DNA of 64,000 bases from Nonomuraea antri (GTDB lineage Bacteria; Actinomycetota; Actinomycetes; Streptosporangiales; Streptosporangiaceae). The notes under the pieces are model-generated. The model searched no databases. It saw only the letters and a program-made list of their open reading frames with translations, and was not told the origin of the DNA. The DNA lies in assembly GCF_013283785.1 (NCBI RefSeq), contig NZ_JABCPZ010000023.1, positions 1 through 64,000 on the forward strand, written 5' to 3'. The position numbers were made by a program, and so were the translations under genes. This document shows, in pieces, positions 53,950 to 64,000 of the stretch (the first letter of the stretch is position 1; every line of letters starts with the position of its first letter).

Positions 53950-54483
53950 TTACAAGCCGAAGTCCGAGAGCGTGAAGGGGTGGCGGTAGGTCAGCCCCTC
54001 CTCGGCGATGCGCGGCGCCGCGCCCCGCTCGACGATGGTGGCGACGGCGACGACCTCGGCCCCCGCCTCGCGCAGCGCCTCCACCGCCGTCATCACCGAG
54101 CCGCCCGTCGTCGAGGTGTCCTCGACCGCGAGCACGCGACGCCCCTTCACGTCGGGCCCCTCGATGCGGCGCTGCAGCCCGTGCGTCTTCTGCGCCTTGC
54201 GCACCACGAACGCGTCAAGCCTGCGCCCCTGCGCGGCCGCGGCGTGCAGCATCGCCGCCGCGACGGGGTCGGCGCCGAGGGTCAGCCCGCCCACGGCGTC
54301 GTAGTCGAGGTCGGACGTCACGTCGAGCATCACCCGGCCGACCAGCGGGGCCGCCACGCTGTCGAGCGTGATGCGGCGCAGGTCGAGGTAGGCGTCGGCC
54401 TCCTGCCCGGAGGAGAGCGTGATCTTGCCGTGCACCACGGCCTTGTTCTGGATCTCGGCCAGCAGAATGTCGCGGTCAGTCAT
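53950..54483 (-). CDS. pyrE: orotate phosphoribosyltransferase
   Basis: A 177-residue enzyme making OMP from orotate and PRPP in pyrimidine synthesis. LSSGQEADAYLDLRRITL, GLTLGADPVAAAML, VVRKAQKTHGLQRRIEG (flexible catalytic loop Lys) and the PRPP motif VLAVEDTSTTGGSV are present. ATG 54483 is the conserved start (MTDRDILLAEI). It is short but normal for the actinobacterial form. Tail-to-tail with the DUF4115-like gene (5 bases apart) and divergent from the ECF fusion. Confidence 0.96.
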   Translation of the reverse strand: MTDRDILLAEIQNKAVVHGKITLSSGQEADAYLDLRRITLDSVAAPLVGRVMLDVTSDLDYDAVGGLTLGADPVAAAMLHAAAAQGRRLDAFVVRKAQKTHGLQRRIEGPDVKGRRVLAVEDTSTTGGSVMTAVEALREAGAEVVAVATIVERGAAPRIAEEGLTYRHPFTLSDFGL

Positions 54484-54597
54484 GCACCCAAGCTTAGGGT
54501 CCGGGCAGGCCACGGCCCCGCCGGGAGGTTCCGGCCGCGTGCGGTCACGCGGGGTAAAGAAGCCGCTTCGGTTTAGTCACGTCCCGGAATGCGCAAT

Positions 54598-54624
54598 GAT
54601 TACGCGGGGCAACCCCACGTAATC
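54598..54624. promoter_or_regulatory. inverted repeat just upstream of the ECF fusion start
   Basis: GATTACG/CGTAATC (54598-54604, 54618-54624) and GGGG/CCCC pair with one C-A mismatch around CAA. It ends one to two bases before the ribosome box GAGG (54626-54629). It may be an RNA hairpin controlling translation or an operator. GGAAT at 54585-54589 could be the -35 of an ECF-type, possibly self-recognised, promoter. Confidence 0.5.
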
Positions 54625-54635
54625 GCGAGGTCACT

Positions 54636-57065
54636 ATGAGTGTGGAATCGCCGCAAAGCGACGCGGATCTGCTTCAGGCGGTCAGAGCAGGCGATGCGGC
54701 CGCCTACGGCCGGCTCTACGAACGTCACGTCACCGCGGCCCGCGCGCTGGCCAGGCGGCTCGTCACGGGCGAGGCCGAGGTCGACGACGTGGTGGCCGAG
54801 TCGTTCACGAAGATCCTCGACCTGGTCGGCAGGGGCGGCGGCCCGGAGTCGGGGTTTCGCACGTACCTGCTGACCGTGGTGCGGCGCACCGTCTACGACC
54901 GCTCGCGGGTGGAGAGCCGCCAGGTCACCACGGGGGAGATCGAGCTGTTCGACCCGGGGGTGCCGTTCGTCGATCCGGCGCTGGCCGGGCTGGAGAAGAC
55001 GATGATCGCCCGGGCGTTCCTGTCGCTGCCCGAGCGGTGGCGGGCCGTGCTCTGGCACACCGAGGTGGAGAAGTGCAAGCCGGCCGAGGTGGCGCCGCTG
55101 CTCGGCCTGACGGCCAACGGGGTGGCGGCGCTCGGCTACCGGGCGCGCGAGGGGTTGCGTCAGGCGTACCTGCAGATGCATCTGGGCGCGCCGCCGCGGC
55201 ACGCCTGCCGTCCGGTGCTCGGCAAGCTGGGCGCCTACGTCCGGGGCGGGCTGGCCAGGCGCGACTCGAAGAGCGTCGACGAGCACGTGAGCGGCTGCCC
55301 GGAATGCCACGCGGTGCTGCTCGAACTGACCGACGTCAACCGCGGCCTGCGCGTCGTGATCGGCCCGCTGATCGCCGGTCCCGCGCACGTCGCGTACGTG
55401 GCCGCGCTGGCCAAGGCGGCCGCGGCCGGCGGCGGCGCGGCCGGCCTGCTGCGCCTGGTCGGCCTGATCCGCAGGGTGCCCAGGCAGCAGCAGGCGGCCA
55501 TGGCCGGCGGCGCGGTGACGGCGATGGCCGTGGCCGTCGCGTTCGCGCTGGTCTCCGGCGAGGAGCCGGTCAAGAAGCCGGCGCCGACGCCCGCACCGGT
55601 CGCCCAGCCGCCCGCGTCGGTCGCGCCGCCGCCCACCCCCAGGCGCGACGAACGGCCGCGCCTGGTCCCGCCACCGGCGCGCGAGGAACCCTCGCCCGAC
55701 GGCGAGCCGCGGCTGCGGGCCAGCATCGCCGCGCTCGGCGCCCTGGTGCGCGACCAGCCCGGCATCGTCGGCATGCGGCTGCGCAACGACGGCGCGGGCC
55801 CGAGCGACGACCTGGAGGCGTTCGTCGACCTGCCGCCCGGCGTGCTGCTGATCCCGTCGGCGGCCCGGGGCGCCGCGACGGCCGCACTCGCCCCGGTCGG
55901 CAAGGTCGCCCCGGTCGGCACGGTCGGTAAGGCCGCCTCGGTCAGCACGGTCGGCAAGGCCGCCTCGGTCGGCAAGGTCGGCACGGTCGACGGCTGGTCC
56001 TGCCGGCCGAGCGGCACCGGCGCCAGGTGTGCCAGGGCGCCGCTCGGCGCGGGCACGTCCACCGCGGTGTTCCTGCGAGTGCTGGTGTCGGCGGGGGCGT
56101 CGGAGGGCGCGGCGCCGTCGGTGCGGATCAACGCGGGCTCGCTGCGGCTCCGGGCGCGCGCCGGCGCGGGCGTGGTGACGTCGGGCGCGGCGGCCAGGTT
56201 CGCCACCGACGGTCACGTGGCGGTCAGGGCGATCGGCGGCGCGCTGCTGAGCTGCGACGCGCGGAGCGCCGGCTGCGCGGAGACCCGGCGCCGCCGCGGC
56301 GACCAGCGCGACAACGACCTGTGGCCGATGACCAGGCTCGACCACGACACCAGCGCGGCCACGGCCTCCTCCAGCGCCGCCAGGCTGGAGTTGCCCGCCG
56401 ACAACGAGGTCGTGTGGGCCGGGCTCTACTGGTCGGCCGGCGACGCGCCGCCGGGCCCGGTGCGGCTGCGTCCGCCGGGCCGCCGCGCGTACCTGATGAT
56501 CCAGCCCGACCAGGTGCTCACCAGGGAGCTGCCGTCGGGGGGCGCGTACCAGGCGTTCGCCGACGTGTCGCGTCTGGTCGGCAAGTCGCGCAGGAGCGGG
56601 GTCTGGTGGGCCGCCGACGCCCCGTTGGACGAAGGGGTCTCCACGTACGCGGGCTGGAGCCTGGTGGTCATCGTGGCCGACCCCCGGCAGCCCTACAGCC
56701 AAGCAGTGGTGCTCGACACCGCCACCGTGATCGGTGGGCAGGAAGACAAAATACGTATTCCGCTGGGTGGGCTGAGTCCGGCCGCCGCGCCCGCTAGGGT
56801 CGAGTTGGTGACATGGGAAGGGGACGCCGATCTCAAGGGAGACAAGGTCTCTCTCGGGTCCGGTGCGCTCACGCCCCAAGGGGGCGATCGTGATCAAGCA
56901 AACGTTTTCGACGGCTCGTCAAACGGCGCGACGGAGATGACGTTCGGTGTTGACGTCGATACGGTCAGCGCCCAGCTCGGGCCGGCGCCCGGGCTGACGA
57001 TCGCCACGGACAAGGACGTGGTCCTGTTCGGAGTCGCCGCCGTCAGCGTGCGTGCACGATCGTGA
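54636..57065 (+). CDS. ECF sigma factor fused to zinc-finger anti-sigma, membrane span and extracellular domain
   Basis: An 809-residue one-protein signalling unit. Sigma-70 region 2 about 12-80 (DLLQAVRAGDAAAYGRLYERHV, ESFTKILDL), region 4 about 128-180 (LSLPERWRAVLWHTEVEKCKPAEVAPLLGLT). A zinc-binding anti-sigma motif H217-x3-C221-x2-C224 follows, then a membrane span about 288-308, a Pro-rich linker, and about 450 extracellular residues. The linker contains a VGKAAS-type repeat (DNA 55882-55990). The end (WAGLYWSAGD, YAGWSLVVIVADP, DVVLFGVAAV) resembles DUF3344-like beta domains. ECF groups with such C-terminal extensions are known in actinobacteria. How the sigma part is freed, by proteolysis or not at all, is open. 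Confidence 0.9.
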   Translation: MSVESPQSDADLLQAVRAGDAAAYGRLYERHVTAARALARRLVTGEAEVDDVVAESFTKILDLVGRGGGPESGFRTYLLTVVRRTVYDRSRVESRQVTTGEIELFDPGVPFVDPALAGLEKTMIARAFLSLPERWRAVLWHTEVEKCKPAEVAPLLGLTANGVAALGYRAREGLRQAYLQMHLGAPPRHACRPVLGKLGAYVRGGLARRDSKSVDEHVSGCPECHAVLLELTDVNRGLRVVIGPLIAGPAHVAYVAALAKAAAAGGGAAGLLRLVGLIRRVPRQQQAAMAGGAVTAMAVAVAFALVSGEEPVKKPAPTPAPVAQPPASVAPPPTPRRDERPRLVPPPAREEPSPDGEPRLRASIAALGALVRDQPGIVGMRLRNDGAGPSDDLEAFVDLPPGVLLIPSAARGAATAALAPVGKVAPVGTVGKAASVSTVGKAASVGKVGTVDGWSCRPSGTGARCARAPLGAGTSTAVFLRVLVSAGASEGAAPSVRINAGSLRLRARAGAGVVTSGAAARFATDGHVAVRAIGGALLSCDARSAGCAETRRRRGDQRDNDLWPMTRLDHDTSAATASSSAARLELPADNEVVWAGLYWSAGDAPPGPVRLRPPGRRAYLMIQPDQVLTRELPSGGAYQAFADVSRLVGKSRRSGVWWAADAPLDEGVSTYAGWSLVVIVADPRQPYSQAVVLDTATVIGGQEDKIRIPLGGLSPAAAPARVELVTWEGDADLKGDKVSLGSGALTPQGGDRDQANVFDGSSNGATEMTFGVDVDTVSAQLGPAPGLTIATDKDVVLFGVAAVSVRARS

Positions 57066-57120
57066 CCAGGAACGGGACAAACTGGTACGGTCTGCCTAAA
57101 TGGTCCGGCGTAGTGTCGGG

Positions 57121-57150
57121 CGAGGGGCGAATCGTCGGGATTCACCCTCG
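57121..57150 (+). promoter_or_regulatory. hairpin in the NYN gene leader or ECF fusion terminator
   Basis: CGAGGG/CCCTCG and GAATC/GATTC form an 11-bp stem with a small internal loop and loop GTCGG. It lies 56 bases after the ECF fusion stop and about 95 before the NYN start. A second weaker hairpin (GTCCG with CGGAC, near 57192-57230) follows. Either a terminator or part of a leader. Confidence 0.4.
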
Positions 57151-57245
57151 CGCGATCACCTGCTTTCATTACCCTGAGAGAGGGCCGCCGAGTCCGGTCT
57201 CTGACGGTGCAGAGCCAGCAAGGTCGGACCACCAGGAAAGGGGCG

Positions 57246-58565
57246 GTGTCAGTGGATCGCTGTGCGCTGTTCGTGGACGCTGGCTATCTGCTGGCTGACG
57301 GCGCGATGGCCGTGCATGGCACTCGTCATCGCGAGGCCGTCGCCTGGGACTACCCAGGCCTTCTCCAGCTGATGACCAATCTCTCGCGGGAGCGAACCGG
57401 CTTGCCGCTGTTGCGTTGCTACTGGTACGAGGCGACCGTCGAAGGCCGCCGCACCCCGGAGCACGACGCGCTCGCCGACATCCCCGGCCTGAAACTCAGG
57501 CTCTCCCGCATCCGCCCCGGCCGCCGCGAGGGCGTCGACGCCCAGGTGCACCGCGACCTGATGACGCTGGCGCGCAACAACGCCATCTGCGACGCGGTCG
57601 TGGTCAGCGGCGACGAGGACCTGGCCCAGGTCGTCTGCGACGCCCAAGACCTCGGCATCAGGGTGACCGTGATCCACATCGCCGCCGACGGCGGCTGGGC
57701 CGTCTCGCGCTCGCTCCGCCAGGAGGGCGACGACCTGGTCGAGCTGGGCGGCAACCACCTGCGCCCGTACGTCAGCCTGGTCACCGGCGCCACCGAGTCG
57801 TCCAACGGCCACCAGCCCATCAGCAACGGCCAGGCCACGCACTCCCTGCCGCCGGCCTCGTCTCCGTCGTCGCTGCAGTCGTCCCTGCCGTCGTCGTCGC
57901 TGCCGTCATCCCTGCCGTCGTCGTCCCTGCCGTCCTCGCTGCCGTCGTCGTCGTTGCCTTCTGCGTCGAGTGGCAGTCACGCCGCCGGGCCGTCCTCGGG
58001 GTCGCCGTCGGCGGGCGCGGGCTCGTCCGGGCACGGTCAGCCGTCGTCCAACGGGCCGTCGCCGAGCCGCGGCCAGTCGTCCACCACGCCGCCCGCGCTG
58101 CCCTCGTACTCCTCCTACCAGCAGGAACAGCCTTCGCAGCCCTCAGCGGCGCCGGTGACGGGGCCGATCCAGCAGTCGCCGCAGGCGCCCTCGGCGTCGC
58201 CGAGCACCGGGCAGTTCGCCACCCCGTCGAGCGGCGGCTACCAGCCCAGCCAGCTCGGCCCCTACACCGGGCCGCAGCCCGCGCCGGTCTCGCCGCCGCC
58301 CGCGGCAACCGCCGGCGCCACGACGCTGGCCGACGCGGTCAAGGCCGCCCACCGCGAGGGTCACGACTTCGGCGAGTCCGTGGCCCGCGACGCCCCGGCC
58401 CTGTGGCTGGAGGCCGTGCTCGCCCGCAAGCCGCGCATGCCCTCCGACCTGGAGGCCCGCCTGCTGCAGGGCTCGTCGCTGCCCATCGACTTCCTGCTGC
58501 ACGACGAGGTGCGGCACGCGCTGCGCCGCGGCTTCTGGGACGCACTCGAACGCGCCCGCCACTGA
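57246..58565 (+). CDS. NYN-domain (PIN-like) protein with low-complexity middle
   Basis: A 439-residue protein; GTG 57246 or 57252 both have GGAAAGGGG at fitting distance. Residues 1-165 are an NYN/LabA-type PIN-like nuclease domain: CALFVDAGYL (D11), GVDAQVHRDL, VVVSGDEDLAQVV (D123, D125) and the GIRVTVIHI strand, giving the acidic cluster of RNases. About 190-370 is Ser/Pro/Gln-rich with repeated LPSS units (DNA 57870-57965). The last 70 residues are a conserved helical domain (VARDAPALWLEAVLARKPRMP). RNA processing or decay is the family guess; no target is evident. Confidence 0.85.
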   Translation: MSVDRCALFVDAGYLLADGAMAVHGTRHREAVAWDYPGLLQLMTNLSRERTGLPLLRCYWYEATVEGRRTPEHDALADIPGLKLRLSRIRPGRREGVDAQVHRDLMTLARNNAICDAVVVSGDEDLAQVVCDAQDLGIRVTVIHIAADGGWAVSRSLRQEGDDLVELGGNHLRPYVSLVTGATESSNGHQPISNGQATHSLPPASSPSSLQSSLPSSSLPSSLPSSSLPSSLPSSSLPSASSGSHAAGPSSGSPSAGAGSSGHGQPSSNGPSPSRGQSSTTPPALPSYSSYQQEQPSQPSAAPVTGPIQQSPQAPSASPSTGQFATPSSGGYQPSQLGPYTGPQPAPVSPPPAATAGATTLADAVKAAHREGHDFGESVARDAPALWLEAVLARKPRMPSDLEARLLQGSSLPIDFLLHDEVRHALRRGFWDALERARH

Positions 58566-58658
58566 CCCTCGACCACCCGTTTCACGGGGTCGCCGACCCA
58601 CGACCACTCGTTTCACCCGGGGTCGCCGACCCTCGACCACCCGTTTCGCCAGGTCGCC
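58564..58658. repeat. 31-33-bp tandem repeat starting in the NYN stop codon
   Basis: Copies at 58564-58594, 58595-58627 and 58628-58658, with core GACC(C/A)CGACCACxCGTTTC and shared end GGTCGCC. The first copy starts inside the TGA stop. Copies differ by small substitutions and a two-base insertion. Confidence 0.8.
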
Positions 58659-58744
58659 GGCCTTCGGCACTTGATGCACCCAGTTGGCCGGCCCCCGTAC
58701 CCAACCTCTCGCCGCTGCGCGCCCAACCCGGGCGTGAACGGCCG

Positions 58745-58777
58745 GCCGCCCGGACGCGAGTGGCGCGTCCGGGCGGC
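58745..58777. terminator. strong hairpin terminator
   Basis: Perfect 14-bp stem GCCGCCCGGACGCG / CGCGTCCGGGCGGC with loop AGTGG. It begins 12 bases beyond the response-regulator stop on the minus strand, and may also stop transcripts arriving from the NYN gene. Confidence 0.8.
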
Positions 58778-58788
58778 GAGGCAGATGT

Positions 58789-59418
58789 TCAGGAGAGCGC
58801 GTCGAACCCGGCGCGCAGGTGGGTCACCCGATCGGTCAGATCCGCCAGCGGCACCGCCAGCGCCGGATCCTGGGACTTGCGAGCCAGTTCCCTGACCCTG
58901 GCCAACTCATCCTCCACCGCGGTCAGCCGCCGCGACAGCTCGGGCAGCACCGAGGCGTGATCGCCGGCCCCGGGCGGCAGCTCGCCGCTGAGCCGGTCGC
59001 GCAGCATGCCGGCCTGCTCGGCCAGCCGTTTGTTCATGTTGTACAGGTCGGTGAACACCGAGACCTTCGCCCGCAGCACCCACGGGTCGAACGGCTTGGT
59101 GAGGTAGTCGACCGCGCCGGCCGCGTAACCGCGGAAGGCGTAGTCGGGCGCGCTGTCGACCACGGTCAGGAAGATGATCGGGATGTTCCTGGTCCGCTCT
59201 CGCCGCTTGATGTGCGCGGCCGTCTCGAACCCGTCCATGCCCGGCATGCGCACGTCGAGCAGGATGAGCGCGAACTCGGTGTTGAGCAGCGCCTTGAGCG
59301 CCTCCTCCCCGGACCTGGCCCGCACCGGCACCAGGTCGAGTGAGCTGAGGATGGCCTCGAGAGCGATCAGGTTCTCCTCGCGGTCATCGACCAGGAGGAT
59401 CTTGGCTCTGTCCGGCAT
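58789..59418 (-). CDS. response regulator with C-terminal coiled coil
   Basis: A 209-residue protein. Receiver domain about 5-125: acidic pair D11-D12 (LLVDDREEN), phospho-acceptor D55 (LLDVRMPGMDG), the Thr of FLTVV and the Lys of DYLTKPFDP. The rest (about 128-209) is helical with heptad-like LPELSRRLTAVEDELARVREL and no DNA-binding domain. ATG 59418 has GAAGGG nine bases upstream and lies four bases after the hybrid-kinase stop, so the two are one operon. Output is probably protein-protein, as in SpoIIE/RsbU-less or adaptor regulators. Confidence 0.92.
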   Translation of the reverse strand: MPDRAKILLVDDREENLIALEAILSSLDLVPVRARSGEEALKALLNTEFALILLDVRMPGMDGFETAAHIKRRERTRNIPIIFLTVVDSAPDYAFRGYAAGAVDYLTKPFDPWVLRAKVSVFTDLYNMNKRLAEQAGMLRDRLSGELPPGAGDHASVLPELSRRLTAVEDELARVRELARKSQDPALAVPLADLTDRVTHLRAGFDALS

Positions 59419-59421
59419 CAA

Positions 59422-63594
<4,173 letters not shown>

Positions 63595-63714
63595 GGGGCC
63601 TCCTTCACTCGCGGCTGGCTCCGGCGAGTGATTCAAGTCTGTCACGATGAGTAGCTCGTAGTCCTGTCCTTGGATTTACCCCAAGTCAGCGGGAAGTGTG
63701 GTAGGCACGTTGGG

Positions 63715-64000
63715 ATGACTGCTTCTCCCCATGCGGTGCTCGCTGCGACGTTCGCGCCCGGCGAGACCGCTGTGACGGCTGCGATGAGGTTCACGCGCGA
63801 GGTGATGACCGCGTGGGCCACCGGTGGCGTGCTCCACGCCGCCGAACAAGTCGCGGGCGATCTGGCGGAACAGGTCGCTGACGAGGCGTTTGAGGTCATA
63901 TGGAAGCATTTTGGAGACTCCATCCAGGTTGAGCTGAGACAACGCAGCTCCTCCCAGGGCGATCCAAAGGCTCCTTCCGTGGGCGTCGAAGAGTGGGGAA
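63715..64000 (+). CDS. probable RsbW-like ATP-binding regulatory protein, 5' part
   Basis: ATG 63715 opens a frame that runs off the right edge (95 codons). It starts MTASPHAVLAATFAPG, then ETAVTAAMRFTREVMTAW and a helix EQVADEAFEVIWKHFGDS followed by a strand IQVELRQR. The order resembles the N-terminus of actinomycete anti-sigma HATPases, where R-F-x-R, a W, and an E-x-x-x-N-A helix occur; here the E-LVTNAV motif is not preserved, so the call is tentative. It is divergent from the hybrid kinase gene with 120 bases between. Confidence 0.45.
   Translation, partial: MTASPHAVLAATFAPGETAVTAAMRFTREVMTAWATGGVLHAAEQVAGDLAEQVADEAFEVIWKHFGDSIQVELRQRSSSQGDPKAPSVGVEEWG

Noticed and set aside
57121-57240. 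TPP, cobalamin or ydaO-type riboswitch upstream of the NYN gene
   Set aside because: None of the conserved boxes of these classes are present; only two ordinary hairpins.

Overview
The window is very GC-rich DNA with G/C-ending codons, frequent GTG starts and Shine-Dalgarno-like GGAG/AAGG boxes. It carries conservon (cvnABCD) genes, NIT-domain kinases, DUF3151 and zinc-finger-extended ECF sigma factors. All of this fits a filamentous actinomycete. Streptosporangiaceae (Nonomuraea-like) is my best guess, inferred from gene content only; no rRNA or tRNA gene is present to confirm it. Most of the window reads as chromosomal backbone mixed with cell-surface polysaccharide loci. I see no phage, insertion sequence, CRISPR array or plasmid origin.

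Layout. 1-6.6 kb: end of a DUF998-like membrane protein, then two conservon-type signalling loci facing each other: a reduced kinase + DUF742 pair (plus) and a complete cvnA-B-C-D operon (minus), separated by a hairpin terminator. 6.8-10.8 kb: a Tat-type flavin oxidoreductase, a lipoprotein and a FAD monooxygenase. 10.9-20.2 kb: surface-glycan locus with a two-domain glycosyltransferase, UDP-GlcNAc 2-epimerase, two GT4 enzymes, a UDP-sugar dehydrogenase and a DUF4434 glycosidase-like exported protein. 20.2-25.3 kb: NrtR-like regulator, a 154-bp tandem repeat array rich in hairpins, hisC, an EamA transporter, a rhodanese and about 1 kb without a convincing gene. 25.3-33.4 kb: an unfamiliar regulator, a murA-type gene, purC, purD, corA with a strongly structured leader, a GDPD and a GNAT.

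33.4-44.7 kb: second polysaccharide locus. A seven-gene, almost fully overlapping minus-strand operon encodes an exported protein, three stand-alone GT4/GT2 enzymes, a DUF2206 multi-pass protein, another GT2 and a GT4-flippase fusion. Secreted GH16 glycanases lie at both ends. 44.8-49.6 kb: a membrane-anchored extracellular propeller protein and a Ser/Thr kinase with a seven-blade WD40 sensor. 49.7-54.5 kb: purA, DUF3151, fructose-bisphosphate aldolase, DedA, a small RodZ-tail-like protein and pyrE. 54.6-64 kb: an ECF sigma factor fused to its own zinc finger, membrane span and extracellular region; an NYN-domain protein; a response regulator; a cytosolic hybrid kinase with a seven-unit HAMP array; and the start of a probable RsbW-like ATPase running off the window.

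How the parts fit: nucleotide synthesis genes (purA, purC, purD, pyrE) and aldolase are housekeeping. The two glycan loci would build at least one aminosugar/uronic-acid polymer and export it. The conservons, WD40 kinase, ECF fusion and HAMP kinase form an unusually dense set of envelope and internal sensors. Recurring oddities are short tandem duplications that span or touch stop codons at six genes, and structured leaders upstream of corA, purA and the ECF fusion.
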